Shown: positions 37,182 to 47,517, counted from the stretch's first letter. The stretch is DNA of 64,000 nucleotides from Methanomicrobia archaeon (GCA_015660915.1 JACTTZ010000003.1:110723-174722); one strand, 5' to 3'. Numbers and translations are program-made. The notes: generated from the letters alone by a model not told the origin.

Positions 37182-37601
37182 ATGAACATTGTCATCGGAT
37201 ATGAGAGCTACCACGGCAACACGCGGATGATGGCGTACGCGTTAGAGCGCGGAGCACGAGAAGCGGGGGCTAATACGACGATAAAGAACATCAGACAAAT
37301 AAAACCATTCGATGTCAAAAGAGCAGATACAATCGTCATCGCCACTCCGACCTATCATCAAAAACCCCCTTCAAGTATGCGTTACTTCATGAAGTACTAC
37401 GATAATTTCGATTTCAGCAACAAGACAGCTTTCGCGTTAGGTTCATATGAAGAGCTCGGCGAAGCGACAGAGCAGATGATGAATTTTTTTCGCTCAAAAG
37501 GAGCAACCGTTCTGGAGCCCCCGATTAAAGTGAAGGGGAAGCCATCCAAAGCTGATCTCGAATCGTGCCAGAAAAAAGGAGCAGAGATAACCACACACTA
37601 A
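37182..37601 (+). CDS. Flavodoxin family protein
   Basis: 139-residue flavodoxin-like protein. The FMN phosphate loop is GYESYHGNTRMMAYAL at the N-terminus, and TPTYHQKPPSSMRYF is the second FMN loop. It carries electrons in the cytoplasm, or acts as a small flavin-dependent reductase. A TTTTATG-like TATA element sits about 30 bases before the ATG, divergent from fae across about 160 bases. Confidence 0.87.
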   Translation: MNIVIGYESYHGNTRMMAYALERGAREAGANTTIKNIRQIKPFDVKRADTIVIATPTYHQKPPSSMRYFMKYYDNFDFSNKTAFALGSYEELGEATEQMMNFFRSKGATVLEPPIKVKGKPSKADLESCQKKGAEITTH

Positions 37602-37756
37602 GAGCGTTCCCCAGCAGCAGCGCTCAACGCGTGACCAACAGCTTTGAGCGTGAAACCATGCGTGTATGCAGTTTAGAACACTAACGTGTTTATTCTGCTT
37701 GAGATAACTCTTATAAGCAGACCGCTGGATCAACGTTTCTTAAAAGAGTCGTCTAG

Positions 37757-38695
37757 TTATAGTAGAGCAATCTCGCGGCCATCAGCAAAAACCCGCGGTT
37801 TTCGAATTATCGCGTCGAGGTGCACGCCTGCTACAACGTGTCCGCCAATCGTGCTGTTGTCGCCTAAAGCAATGTGAGCTGTCCCCCTCACCTTCTCATC
37901 TTCCAAAACAACGCCGATTATACGCGCTCGCGGATTTGTGCCAATTCCCAGCTCTGCGATATTCCTCGCTTCGTCGCCAAGCGGGTTGATAATCTTGAGG
38001 ACTTCGTTCGCGCGATCGCCTTGGACGTCGACGGCGACGCCTTGTTCGACTCGAATCTTTATTGGGTGTTTCAAAAGCTGAAGCCCTGCCATAGAACCAT
38101 CGATCACGACGGTGCCTTTACAGTTTTCCGGGGCTGTGTAGATTTCCCCTGCAGGCAAATTTGTACTGCAGCCCCTTTCTCTGCAAATCCCCACATCGAG
38201 GTTCCATTTCGAGTCATTCACATCAAAATAGATGTCCGTTCCGGGCTCTGATGTGATTCGGATCTCCGACGCGCCCTTGAAGGTCTCTGCGAGACGACGG
38301 GTGTGATCCATCACATCCTGTGGATTGGCAGTCAACCCCCCTTCAATCATCATTTGTTCCGTAACGCCGGGCATGCTGGCCGTGCGCACACCCGCGTCAT
38401 TCGCCTGCTTTCGCGCACTCGTGTGCGTCAACGACATAGTCGTAGGGGCGATGACGACGTCGACGCTGCGCATCGCCTCTGCTACTGCCCGGGGCGGCTC
38501 TTCTCCAGGGCGGGATCGGGGCGGCATCGTCATCATTATCGCATCGCAGTCCATTTCGCGTGCGGTGTCGTACAACGACTTGGCAATTCTAAGCCGCAAC
38601 GTGTCTGTGACAATGAGCACGGTCTCGGTTTGTTTCAAGCCGAGGTACGTATGCAAAATGGTCCACGAGCTTTTATATCCGCTAATGGCGCTCAC
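37757..38695 (-). CDS. Aminopeptidase-like protein (M29/NicX-type metalloenzyme)
   Basis: 312 residues similar to the archaeal 'leucyl aminopeptidase' or thermophilic M29-type metalloprotease family. Metal-site segments are LPAGEIYTAPE, NIAELGIGTNP and TAHIALGDNSTIGGHV...GVHLD. Activity may be peptide or ring cleavage, since NicX-type dioxygenases share this fold. The GTG start is chosen by family length. A TTATATAA element stands just upstream on the minus strand. Confidence 0.82.
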   Translation of the reverse strand: MSAISGYKSSWTILHTYLGLKQTETVLIVTDTLRLRIAKSLYDTAREMDCDAIMMTMPPRSRPGEEPPRAVAEAMRSVDVVIAPTTMSLTHTSARKQANDAGVRTASMPGVTEQMMIEGGLTANPQDVMDHTRRLAETFKGASEIRITSEPGTDIYFDVNDSKWNLDVGICRERGCSTNLPAGEIYTAPENCKGTVVIDGSMAGLQLLKHPIKIRVEQGVAVDVQGDRANEVLKIINPLGDEARNIAELGIGTNPRARIIGVVLEDEKVRGTAHIALGDNSTIGGHVVAGVHLDAIIRKPRVFADGREIALL

Positions 38696-38852
38696 TTCCT
38701 TCGGAGTCCTTGAAGTGCTCCACCCTTATATAACTGTTTTATTTCGTTGCGAAAAACGAGGCCCAGCAAACGTTGGCCGCTCTCCAGCTTTCCACAGTTG
38801 ATTTCGTTTACAAAAACATTAAACTAGCAGCACTGCTATTAATACCTGTCCC

Positions 38853-41435
38853 ATGAGGCAAAGTGAGGCAGAAGCTGCCAACATCGTTCAGATTGAACGC
38901 ATCAATAATCTGTGGGCATACGTGCTCCCGGATGACAAGCTGGTGACCGGCAGTAGCTACGGAAACAAGAAATGCTTCGCAAATTCAAAGGCGACTGGGG
39001 CAATTGAGAACTTGTTTTCGACTGATCTGGGGCGGAACGTCATCGGCTCAACGCTCGTCCGCTACTATGACGCAGAATCTGGCGTATTACTCGAACAGGC
39101 GGGCACCGGAGATTTCGTAATTCATCCAGCCTACCAGAAGCACAAGTTCAGACTCGCGCGCGGCCTCCGTATTTCAGAGATATTCTATGTGCCAAACGCG
39201 CCGCAAGACAATCTTGACACGTGTCCGGCCGCCTATTTGGGACTGAAGATTGCGAACAAAACGTCTCATATTCAGCGAATCTCCGTCGTCGCGTACTCGG
39301 ACCTGCGGCCAACGTACCTCGCAACAACCGCCGATGTGGAGGCGCGTTATACTTATGAGAATAAGGCCATTATAGCTAGCAATCGAAGCAATGAGCACTG
39401 GACGCGATTTTTTGGCACGACGGCCAAAAACGCTATCTGCTCCTATACGACCGATATCTCAGCGGTTACCGACAACTTCAACATCACTCCGAGTTTGCGC
39501 CCCTTCTGCGAGCAGTACGTGGGGATCGATTTTTCGGCAGAGCGCTGTTCGGTACAATACGTTCCGTTAGCAAACGAACTATCGACAGCAGACTCTGCAG
39601 CAGAAAGCGCTGAAGATCGTGCGATCATAGGCAGGATCCAAGTAGATATCGAGGTTCCGGTGGATGGAGAAGAGCAGTTCACGTTCATAATAGGCTTCTC
39701 GCCGACTAGCGACGCAGACGCCATTCGTACATTTGAACTGCTGGAAGATTATGAAAAGGCATACGAACTGACCATCAGCCATTTCGTGCACGAAGCAAGC
39801 AATTCGGTAGTAATGACGCCGGATCAGGTCATTAACAGGGGGGTGCAGTGGGCCAAGGCAAATATGGCTCGCGTGAAGGCACAGTACCCCCAAGGTTGGG
39901 GGTTTACCAATGATCCAGGTATGTCGAGCAATATCGTCGCGCGAGACACCGCGTGGTTCTCTTTCGGGTGTGACTACGTAGCTCCCGAATTTTCCAAACA
40001 GGCTTTACGCGTCTTCAAACGACTGCAGTCGGCGGACGGACTCATCGCCGAATACTACAACGGCGTGACGGGGGACGTGGACGACTACATGCTTAACGTT
40101 AACGACGATACGCCCCTCTACATTCTTGCCGTCGTTCATACGTTCCAGATAACCGATGATCGTGCTTTTCTCGAAGAGATGTACCCTTCCGTCGAAAAAG
40201 CTGCAGATTATATTATTTCTCAAAAAGACGAACGTGGACTCATATTTTGCCGATCGAATGGCGTGGGCGTTTATGGCATTTGTGGCTGGCGCAACATAAT
40301 TCCAAACTACGCCATCAACGGCGCGGTTACCGAAGTCAATGCCGAATGCTTCGCAGCTTTGCGAGCGACTGCGCTGCTGGCCGACTTGATGGAAAGCGAT
40401 GAGAGAGCGGCTTATTTTCGAGCTGAAGCCAAAAAGCTCAAGAACGCTATCAACGAGCACTTGATAAACCCCAAGAGCGGTTTTTACTATCTTAACGTCG
40501 ATGCAAGCGGCAATGAACACCCTGACGTCACGTGCGATCTGATATTTCCGGTGATCTTTGACGTAGCCACGCCCGCGACATCGCACCTCATCATTGACCG
40601 GCTTAATCGTCCTGATTTCTTGACGACGGCAGGCCTGCGGACAGTGCCACGGACGGCTCTGAACTACCATCCCGAACGAGGATGGGGTTTGACTGGTGGG
40701 GTGTGGCCGGACGTCGCATTCATGTTCGCCTATTCGTGCTCGACGCATCAACCAGACGTGATGGTAAACATAATGCGCGGTACGTTTCGCCAGTACGAGC
40801 TAGATCCGACGAACCAGAACACCGTTCCAGGGCAGTTCTCGGAGTGGTATCACGGAGAGTCACTCGTTAACAACGGCATGAAGCTCTCGCCGTGGTTTCC
40901 CCCGAAATACTTGTGGACCGCCGTGGAAGGGGTCTGCGGCGTTGGGCTCTACCGTGGGCTACACATCAATCCCAACATTCCGCTCAGATGGAAATGGGTG
41001 AGCCTCTCAAACATGCCGTACCACGATGGCACAGTCACCTACTTTGCCTGCTGGGTCAACGGGCGTTTAAACATATTCGCAAACTATCCGTTTACCACAA
41101 GTTTGAAAAACGCTCGCGTTGAACTCGACGATGACGTTACGGCGTTTATTCACGAGAAGCTTGAAGAGATTCACCTTGTCGCGCTCGCAACGCCGACCCA
41201 CGTCGTCATCTGTGTCGGCAACATGGCTGCCAGTTCGACTTCGTTCACCTTCAGCGTGAGCGAGATTACCGAAACCTACGTCAAGCCCGGTCGCTATAGA
41301 ATAAGGGTGTTCCACAGCGAGATAGACGACTGGTACGATCAGGGAGTACGAGAGAATACGAACATTCGTGGTTTTTCCGTCGGACTCGAAGTCGGCGGTT
41401 TCAAGCTCATTGAGTTGACTGCGCAGGTCACCTGA
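38853..41435 (+). CDS. Six-hairpin (alpha/alpha-6 barrel) glycoside hydrolase or phosphorylase
   Basis: 860-residue carbohydrate enzyme. An N-terminal beta-sandwich domain (about 1-310, GSSYGNKKCFANS) is followed by an alpha/alpha-6 barrel (about 330-720) with VARDTAWFSFGCDYVAP and RNIIPNYAINGAVTEVNAEC (20). A C-terminal beta domain follows. The layout resembles amylo-alpha-1,6-glucosidase/GH94-like enzymes, without the GH94 WRRD signature that I can see. No signal peptide, so it is likely cytoplasmic and acts on storage polysaccharide. Its end overlaps surE by 8 bases, convergently. Confidence 0.75.
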   Translation: MRQSEAEAANIVQIERINNLWAYVLPDDKLVTGSSYGNKKCFANSKATGAIENLFSTDLGRNVIGSTLVRYYDAESGVLLEQAGTGDFVIHPAYQKHKFRLARGLRISEIFYVPNAPQDNLDTCPAAYLGLKIANKTSHIQRISVVAYSDLRPTYLATTADVEARYTYENKAIIASNRSNEHWTRFFGTTAKNAICSYTTDISAVTDNFNITPSLRPFCEQYVGIDFSAERCSVQYVPLANELSTADSAAESAEDRAIIGRIQVDIEVPVDGEEQFTFIIGFSPTSDADAIRTFELLEDYEKAYELTISHFVHEASNSVVMTPDQVINRGVQWAKANMARVKAQYPQGWGFTNDPGMSSNIVARDTAWFSFGCDYVAPEFSKQALRVFKRLQSADGLIAEYYNGVTGDVDDYMLNVNDDTPLYILAVVHTFQITDDRAFLEEMYPSVEKAADYIISQKDERGLIFCRSNGVGVYGICGWRNIIPNYAINGAVTEVNAECFAALRATALLADLMESDERAAYFRAEAKKLKNAINEHLINPKSGFYYLNVDASGNEHPDVTCDLIFPVIFDVATPATSHLIIDRLNRPDFLTTAGLRTVPRTALNYHPERGWGLTGGVWPDVAFMFAYSCSTHQPDVMVNIMRGTFRQYELDPTNQNTVPGQFSEWYHGESLVNNGMKLSPWFPPKYLWTAVEGVCGVGLYRGLHINPNIPLRWKWVSLSNMPYHDGTVTYFACWVNGRLNIFANYPFTTSLKNARVELDDDVTAFIHEKLEEIHLVALATPTHVVICVGNMAASSTSFTFSVSEITETYVKPGRYRIRVFHSEIDDWYDQGVRENTNIRGFSVGLEVGGFKLIELTAQVT

Positions 41436-42234
41436 CACGAGCCGCGTCAAGAGCCTTGAGCCAATTTTGAAGTGTGCCCTCTTCAACAACGGCGGTGCTG
41501 TCAAGCGTGAGTGGAGTTATAGAGACAAACCCATTGTTGAGCGCATAGACATCGCTGTCAGCCTGCTGGCTCTTCTTAAAGTCGCTTCCGATCCAGAAAT
41601 ACGCGTTTCCGCGCGGATCGAGTCGTTCAATGAGCCTGATGTCAAAAACGTTTCTTTGGAGCTTCGTTACTTTGTATCGCGGGTCACTCACATCCATCGG
41701 AACGTTCACGTTCAGCACATCCACCTCCTCCGGCATCCCACAATCGAGGATGTGGGAGGCTATAATCCTGGCAACGTCGGCTGCCAAGCCAAAATCTACT
41801 TCCGTGCGTGACTCAAAGACATGGGCACGATGCGCTTGCAATGAGATAGCCAAGGCTGGGACGTCCTGGCTTGCTCCAGTGAGCGCGGCGCCTACGGTTC
41901 CAGAGGTCATAACAGACTCTGTGCTGAGGTTCTCGCCGACATTGATGCCCGATACCAGCAAATCCGGTTTTCGTTTCAATATGGCATATTCAGCAATCAG
42001 CACTGCATCTGTAGGGGTTCCAGCGACCGCATACGCTTCGTATCCTTCAACTCTAGCGCCTGAAACCCGTATTGGCTCGAAAAGCGACAGTGATCTGCCT
42101 ACGCCACTTTTTTGGACCGAGGGCGCGACGATAACGATTCTGCCAAGATCCTTGAGCGCGTTGGCTACCGCAACTAAGCCATAGGAACGAATTCCATCGT
42201 CGTTCGTTATCAGAATCGTTTTTTCTTGTGCCAT
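41428..42234 (-). CDS. surE: 5'/3'-nucleotidase SurE
   Basis: Metal-dependent nucleotidase or exopolyphosphatase. 268 residues. ILITNDDGIRSYG carries the NDDG metal motif, followed by VVAPSVQKSGVGRSLS-type residues (read as IVAPSVQKSGVGRSLS), GTPTDAV and SGINVGENL. The family is short of its usual C-terminal swapping region by little or nothing. It is separated by 52 bases from hypD on the same strand. Confidence 0.95.
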   Translation of the reverse strand: MAQEKTILITNDDGIRSYGLVAVANALKDLGRIVIVAPSVQKSGVGRSLSLFEPIRVSGARVEGYEAYAVAGTPTDAVLIAEYAILKRKPDLLVSGINVGENLSTESVMTSGTVGAALTGASQDVPALAISLQAHRAHVFESRTEVDFGLAADVARIIASHILDCGMPEEVDVLNVNVPMDVSDPRYKVTKLQRNVFDIRLIERLDPRGNAYFWIGSDFKKSQQADSDVYALNNGFVSITPLTLDSTAVVEEGTLQNWLKALDAARVR

Positions 42235-42286
42235 AAAACTCCTTAAGGGCTACGAACGCTTGTCCAGCGAGTTACATTGCGGGTGC

Positions 42287-43342
42287 TCAGCGGTTTTTGT
42301 ACCAAATGTTGCAAGCGCCCTCTCCAGAAACCATGCACGGCCCCACCGCTTTGTGCGGCGCGCAAACCTTCGCAAAGAGTTTACAATCGGTCGGCACTCT
42401 AAGGCCCTGCAAAACAAGATTACAGATGCACCCAGTTTTCACCTCTCTGCTCGTAAAATCGAGAGAATAGCGAAGTTGAGCATCGTAGGACGCAAACGCG
42501 TGCTTTATCGCGTAGCCTGACTGAGGGATAACGGGAAAACCGCGCCACTCGAGATCGACTACGTCGAACGTGCGTCGCATGAGCGCCTGCGCTTTGACGT
42601 TTCCTTCGTAGTGCACGACGCGAGGATAGGCGTTTTCGACTTTGTTCTCGCCATTTGCAATCTGCTTAACAATAAGGTATAACCCGTAGAGCACGTCATT
42701 AGGTTCAAACCCTGCAACGACTTGAGGGACGGAAAACTCTTCGAACGGCCGCAATCCGATAATAGTGCAGACGTGCCCTGGAAGCAAGAAGCCATCTATT
42801 TGGGCCCCGGACTCGCTCACGCGCTCCAACAGCCAACGGAGCGCCGGAGGAATAAGTCGATGCGAACACATTATTGAGAAATTGCTCGGCAACGTCTGCA
42901 AGAGCGCAACTGACGTCGTTGGCGCTGTGGTTTCGAAGCCTACGGCGACAAAGACCACGTCACCGCTCGTCTTGTTTGCGAGCTCTATCGCGTGCGTAAC
43001 GCTGCCCACGATGTGCACGTCGCCACCTGAATCTGCAAGCGAGCCGTCGGTCCCAGGCACTCGCATCAGATCTCCGTACGTCGCAACCGTTATTCCGTCC
43101 TTGGCCATTTTTATGGCCGCGTCGATTTCGCCTTGGGGAGTAATGCAAACAGGGCAGCCTGGGCCCATCACTACTTTCAAGTTGTCAGGCAAAAGGGATC
43201 GGACGCCAAAACGGGTGATCGATGCCTCGTGCGTGCCGCAAACGTGCATTATCTTGATCTCCTTGCCGTGTTTGCGGACTTGCTCACCGATTTTTTTGGA
43301 GAGCGTAAGTGCCGTTTGGTGGTCCCGATAGTCAACGTTCAA
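42287..43342 (-). CDS. hypD: Hydrogenase expression/formation protein HypD
   Basis: Fe-S scaffold that, with HypC, assembles the Fe(CN)2CO group of NiFe hydrogenases. 351 residues with CGTHE, GPGCPVCITP and GDLMRVPGT in the first half. The C-terminal cysteine region is VCAPHKAVGPCMVSGEGAC (19). HypC, HypE and HypF are not in the window. Its presence implies that the organism makes NiFe hydrogenase. Confidence 0.96.
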   Translation of the reverse strand: MNVDYRDHQTALTLSKKIGEQVRKHGKEIKIMHVCGTHEASITRFGVRSLLPDNLKVVMGPGCPVCITPQGEIDAAIKMAKDGITVATYGDLMRVPGTDGSLADSGGDVHIVGSVTHAIELANKTSGDVVFVAVGFETTAPTTSVALLQTLPSNFSIMCSHRLIPPALRWLLERVSESGAQIDGFLLPGHVCTIIGLRPFEEFSVPQVVAGFEPNDVLYGLYLIVKQIANGENKVENAYPRVVHYEGNVKAQALMRRTFDVVDLEWRGFPVIPQSGYAIKHAFASYDAQLRYSLDFTSREVKTGCICNLVLQGLRVPTDCKLFAKVCAPHKAVGPCMVSGEGACNIWYKNR

Positions 43343-43803
43343 AGTCGCATCTCCTGCAAAAAAAAGGCACCGCTGAGAAATACGCTCAGCACGGCCTCAT
43401 CGCTGAATCGCATCAGGTATACACGTGAGCCATGTTAGAAATATTTAGCTATGCAGAGACCCAGCAATACGTGGTAGACTATGCTCGCTTTGTTAAAACA
43501 CATGAGCCGCTTGAGGCAAATGCAAACGGATCATGCGCGGATCGACGTGCTAAGACCCGCAGTCTGTCGTTGTAGAAAAACTGTCTTGCTTAGCGTACAG
43601 CTGGTAACCGACACGCTAAACGTGTAATATACAGTGAGAGACACTCGTGTGAGATCCGATCACTTCGAAGCGGTCGGAGACGGATACGAATCAGTAAAGC
43701 CAGCACCTGCAAAACAGTATTAAGAGCGCTGGAGGCGCGAGCCGCCCTTTTTCGCTTACATCAGCCCGGTTCCATACTAGTGCTTTAGTGAGCGCAGCCG
43801 AAC
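43343..43803. other. Intergenic region between hypD and aIF1
   Basis: About 460 bases with no convincing gene. A 47-codon plus-strand frame (43432-43575) begins MLEIFSYAETQQYVVDYARF and could encode a short protein, but it has no family and no clear ribosome site. A GC-rich inverted repeat around 43731-43751 is followed by TTTTT and could end a plus-strand transcript. Both are weak. Confidence 0.3.
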
Positions 43804-44112
43804 TTACGCTTTGATCTGCGCAGCAGAGAATCCTTTGCTAGCAAGGATTTCTTTTACTCTGTCTTTGTGATTCCCCTGCAATTCAATGAGACCGTCTTTC
43901 ACAGTCCCTCCACAGGCAAGTCTTGCTTTGAGGTAGCTCGAGAGCTCTTCGAGGTCTATTTCGTGGGGATCGATTCCCTCGATTACGGTAACCTCCTTTC
44001 CGTAGCGCCTTTTGTTCACTTTTACTGCTATTCGTTGTTGTTCCTTAGCTACTTCTTCACAGATGCATAACTCACTAGGGAGTCCGCAAACGGTACACAT
44101 TCCAGAGCTCAT
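43804..44112 (-). CDS. Translation initiation factor aIF1 (SUI1 family)
   Basis: Start-site fidelity factor. The start is ATG 44112 ([12 protein letters not shown]), giving 102 residues, because the longer frame is not family-like. An N-terminal zinc-type cysteine pair set ([15 protein letters not shown]) precedes the SUI1 domain, which has [37 protein letters not shown] (20) and [13 protein letters not shown]. Complete and canonical. Confidence 0.94.
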   Translation of the reverse strand: MSSGMCTVCGLPSELCICEEVAKEQQRIAVKVNKRRYGKEVTVIEGIDPHEIDLEELSSYLKARLACGGTVKDGLIELQGNHKDRVKEILASKGFSAAQIKA

Positions 44113-44393
44113 GCCTTTTTGGAAACCTCCGATCACTCGGTATGTGTTGCTTATGTCGCTTCAGATTAATAAACGTTAGAGTTCCGTTAAGGCTTTTTTT
44201 GGCCTCTTGCCACGAAACTGCGCGAATTTAAGTGCTTCAAAGAACCGCCGTCAGCACGGTACGCTCGCAAGGGGCGATCGTAAGTGAGCTCGTGCCGGGA
44301 AATTAGTTCGTGCTTTGACCCTCGAACGGAGGGATGCCGCGTTCACGTCCGCCCACAAATACATTTTTACCCATCGCGTTTTATGTAGCTACC

Positions 44394-44816
44394 ATGCACG
44401 AATTGCCCCACGATGAAGCCATAGAGTTTATCAAAGCGAAAAAGCATGGGAACCTCGCACTATGCGGCAGAAACCAGCCGTACTGCATTCCGATCGCTTA
44501 TACGCACACCGACACCGCGCTGCTCCTGTATCAGAGTTCGCGTGGACGTGCGCTGGAGTACCTTGAAGCGAACCAGAGGGCTTGCTTTGAGATTCACGAT
44601 ATAAAAGGCTTCAGAGACTGGAGATCGGTTATTATTGAAGGCTGGATCAGCCGCGTTACAGATCCTGCAGAACTGAGAGACTCGCTAAGGACGATTGAGA
44701 AGAACATCAATCTAATAGAGGGATCGTATGAGGACGCTGCACGAGCAATTACAAGCGGAAAGGCAGGCGGCGTCTACAAGATCCTTATAGAGAAACTCAG
44801 TGCGGTGCAGTCCTGA
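44394..44816 (+). CDS. Pyridoxamine 5'-phosphate oxidase-family flavin protein
   Basis: 140-residue split-barrel protein from ATG 44394. The longer frame from 44334 would translate the TATA-like region and is rejected. Segments are MHELPHDEAIEFIKAKKHG, NLALCGRNQPYCIPIAY (17), RGRALEYLEANQRACFEIHD (20) and GWISRVTD. These proteins bind FMN, haem or F420, and the substrate is not predictable. A likely promoter lies 20-40 bases upstream, so the transcript may be nearly leaderless. Confidence 0.82.
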   Translation: MHELPHDEAIEFIKAKKHGNLALCGRNQPYCIPIAYTHTDTALLLYQSSRGRALEYLEANQRACFEIHDIKGFRDWRSVIIEGWISRVTDPAELRDSLRTIEKNINLIEGSYEDAARAITSGKAGGVYKILIEKLSAVQS

Positions 44817-44930
44817 GGATAGTCGCAGGTGCTCGCAGGTGTCAGCTCAGCCGTTCGTCGAACTCGCTCGCGGGATGGTTTTGTATGTCACTTTGACGGG
44901 CAGAGCTGCTAGGGATCAATAGGAGGCACG

Positions 44931-46655
44931 ATGAGCAACAGTCGGCTCAACTGGAAGATTGGAGGCGAGGCCGGATACGGCATAATGACCGTCGGCGAGA
45001 TCTTTTCAAAGGCATTTATCAAAGGCGGTTACTGCGTTGTTGCACACACAGAATACCCTTCATTAATCCGCGGCGGACACAATACGTTCCAGGTCAGGAT
45101 CGACGCGCAACGCATTAGAGCTCCGATCCAGCCGGTGGACATCCTCGTCGCACTAAACGCAGAGACGGTAGAACTGGATTTGAACGACCTAGTCCCCGGA
45201 GGTGTGCTTCTCTACGATGCGCAAAGCTCCAACGTTGCACCGACGCGTGAAGACATCATCTTGTGCGAGGTGCCTCTGCTACAGCTCGTAACTGACTTAC
45301 AGTTACCCAAAGTGGCCGTAAATGTGGCCGCAATGGGGGCCTCCGTCGGCTTGATTGGATACGAGCTTACGCTACTGAATGCCGCCATTCAAGACGCATT
45401 CGGAGGCAAAGGCGAAAAAATCGTCGAGCAAAACGTCAGCGCGGCACGAGCAGGATACGACTATGTGACGCGTGCGTATCCAGAACCGTACAAGGGCGGA
45501 CTGGCCCCTATCCAGGGCCCGCGCAGGATGACGTTAACCGGAAACGACGCGATCTGTATGGGCGCGCTTAAAGCCGGGATGAAGTTCATTGCCATCTACC
45601 CAATGACGCCAACGCATACTATTATGACGTACATCGCCTCGCACGCGCGAGAATATGGCGTTGCGATGGTGCAGCCTGAGGACGAAATCGCCGGGATCAA
45701 CATGGCTGTCGGGGCAAGCTTCGCCGGCGCCCGGTCAATGGTGGCAACGTCCGGGGGAGGCTTTTCGCTTATGGTTGAGGGTCTCGGACTGGCAGGGGCG
45801 ACCGAGAACCCGCTTGTCGTCGTTGACGGCCAGCGCCCTGGTCCTTCCACGGGACTTGCAACTCGCACCGCGCAAGGCGACCTGCGATTTTGCCTTCACG
45901 CTTCTCAGGGTGATTTTTTTAGGGTGGTGCTCGCGCCGGGTGACCCAGAAGAGTGTTTCTTTGAGACCTTCAGGGCGTTCAATCTTGCCGATGCCCTCCA
46001 AACGCCGGTGCTCGTGCTCACTGATAAGCATCTGGCAACCACGTTTTTTGCGGCGGAACCCTTTGAAACGAACGGGCTCGCTATCGATCGCGGCTTGCTG
46101 CTCGCAGAAGGAGAGGTACCCGCTGATTTTAAGCGATATGAAGCGACCCCTACCGGCGTATCCGCGCGGACCGTCCCGGGAGTAGAAGGCGGCATTTTCA
46201 ACGCAAACAGCGACGAACACGACGAGCGCGGCCACTTTTCTGAAGACGCGCCGGTCGTTGCGACGTTGGTCGACAAGCGGTGCCGGAAGTACTTCACCGC
46301 CGCCGCGCTCCTCGACGGGATCAAGTATCACGGCAATGTCACGTCGGGCACGGTGCTGGTAGGGTGGGGCTCAACGAAAGGAGCAATCCTTGACGCGATG
46401 GATTTCCTGCGAGCACGCGACGGCGTTGAGCTCGGGTTCCTGCAGGTGCTCTTTATGAGCCCCTTCCCCTCGCAACTTGTGAAAGAACGCCTTGAAGGGA
46501 AAAGAGTCGTTCTGATCGAAAACAATAGGGGTGCGCAGCTGGGGAGCCTTATAAAAGAGCACGCGCAGATCAGGCCCGATCACACCATTTTGCGGTACGA
46601 CGGAAGGGCGTTCAACGCCGATGAACTCTACGAACGCATAAAGGAGGTGCTCTGA
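44931..46655 (+). CDS. 2-oxoacid:ferredoxin oxidoreductase, fused gamma-alpha subunit
   Basis: 574 residues. The N-terminal gamma domain (about 1-190) has WKIGGEAGYGIMTVGEIFSK and EYPSLIRGGHNTFQVR. The alpha domain (about 205-570) has TGNDAICMGALKAGMKFIAI (20), VQPEDEIAGINMAVGASFAG (20) and ATSGGGFSLMVEGLGLAG. It oxidises a 2-oxoacid to acyl-CoA with CoA and ferredoxin, together with the beta subunit two bases downstream. Specificity (2-oxoglutarate or branched-chain oxoacid) is unresolved. The AGGAGG site precedes the ATG. Confidence 0.93.
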   Translation: MSNSRLNWKIGGEAGYGIMTVGEIFSKAFIKGGYCVVAHTEYPSLIRGGHNTFQVRIDAQRIRAPIQPVDILVALNAETVELDLNDLVPGGVLLYDAQSSNVAPTREDIILCEVPLLQLVTDLQLPKVAVNVAAMGASVGLIGYELTLLNAAIQDAFGGKGEKIVEQNVSAARAGYDYVTRAYPEPYKGGLAPIQGPRRMTLTGNDAICMGALKAGMKFIAIYPMTPTHTIMTYIASHAREYGVAMVQPEDEIAGINMAVGASFAGARSMVATSGGGFSLMVEGLGLAGATENPLVVVDGQRPGPSTGLATRTAQGDLRFCLHASQGDFFRVVLAPGDPEECFFETFRAFNLADALQTPVLVLTDKHLATTFFAAEPFETNGLAIDRGLLLAEGEVPADFKRYEATPTGVSARTVPGVEGGIFNANSDEHDERGHFSEDAPVVATLVDKRCRKYFTAAALLDGIKYHGNVTSGTVLVGWGSTKGAILDAMDFLRARDGVELGFLQVLFMSPFPSQLVKERLEGKRVVLIENNRGAQLGSLIKEHAQIRPDHTILRYDGRAFNADELYERIKEVL

Positions 46656-46656
46656 G

Positions 46657-47517
46657 ATGGGAGATATTCATCGCTACGACGTGCCCGATACGTGGCCGAC
46701 GTGGTGTCCTGGGTGCGGGAACTTCGGCATTTGGAACGCAATGAAAAATGCGTACGCTAACATGGACCTTGCGCCCCACAAGACGGCGATTGTGTGCGGC
46801 ATCGGGTGTTCGGGAAACCTCAGCTACTGGATCAACACGTATGTGCTTCACAGCCTGCACGGGAGGTCGATTCCTGTTGCCCAGGGAGTGAAACTCGCAA
46901 ACAGCGACTTGACGGTCATCGTGCATGCCGGGGACGGCGACACGTACGGCGAGGGGCTCGGGCACCTTTTACACGCGGCTCGTCGAAACATCGACATCAC
47001 GGTATTCGTGCACGACAACCAGGTGTACGGCCTCACGACAGGCCAGCCGTCGCCCACGAGCTTCAAGGGCACTAAGTGGAAAGTCGCCCCGGAAGGCGTC
47101 TTTGCGGCCCCTGTCCCGCCTTTACCCCTTGCGCTTATCGCCGGAGCGACGTTCGTCGGACGCGGTTTCAGTGGTGAGAACAAGCACCTCAGCGAACTGA
47201 TAGTAAAGGCAATCCGGCACAGGGGATTCTCGCTCGTCGACATCGGCCAACCGTGCGTCACGTTTAACCACGTTAACACGTGGAAGTGGTGGAACGACCA
47301 CGTCTATACGCTCGACGAAACGGAGCACGATCGCTTCGATTACGACCTCGCCCTTAAAAAGGCGCAGGAAGTCGGAGACAAAATACCTATAGGGGTGCTG
47401 TACGAGGTGGAAAAACCGACGTTCGATGACGAGTACCGTTCCTTAAACGCGGAGACCCTCGCCCGTGCGCCGATAGAGGATATTGACGTCGACAAGCTTA
47501 TGGCGCGGCACCTTTAG
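46657..47517 (+). CDS. 2-oxoacid:ferredoxin oxidoreductase beta subunit
   Basis: 286-residue thiamine-diphosphate subunit. TWCPGCGNFGIWNAMKNAY is the N-terminal Fe-S and TPP segment. VHAGDGDTYGEGLGHLLHAA holds the GDG magnesium motif and VFVHDNQVYGLTTGQPSPTS the conserved NxxYxxTGxQ-SPT stretch (here NQVYGLTTGQ). It forms a two-gene operon with the fused gamma-alpha subunit. No separate delta ferredoxin subunit is nearby. The last 20 bases overlap the convergent DNA methylase gene. Confidence 0.94.
   Translation: MGDIHRYDVPDTWPTWCPGCGNFGIWNAMKNAYANMDLAPHKTAIVCGIGCSGNLSYWINTYVLHSLHGRSIPVAQGVKLANSDLTVIVHAGDGDTYGEGLGHLLHAARRNIDITVFVHDNQVYGLTTGQPSPTSFKGTKWKVAPEGVFAAPVPPLPLALIAGATFVGRGFSGENKHLSELIVKAIRHRGFSLVDIGQPCVTFNHVNTWKWWNDHVYTLDETEHDRFDYDLALKKAQEVGDKIPIGVLYEVEKPTFDDEYRSLNAETLARAPIEDIDVDKLMARHL

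Noticed and set aside
43432..43575. 47-codon plus-strand frame after hypD
   Set aside because: No ribosome site, no family resemblance and ordinary intergenic surroundings, so it is noted only in the intergenic entry.
44334..44393. N-terminal extension of the PNPOx-like gene
   Set aside because: The 20 added residues translate the TATA-like region and are not found in the family; the ATG at 44394 is preferred.
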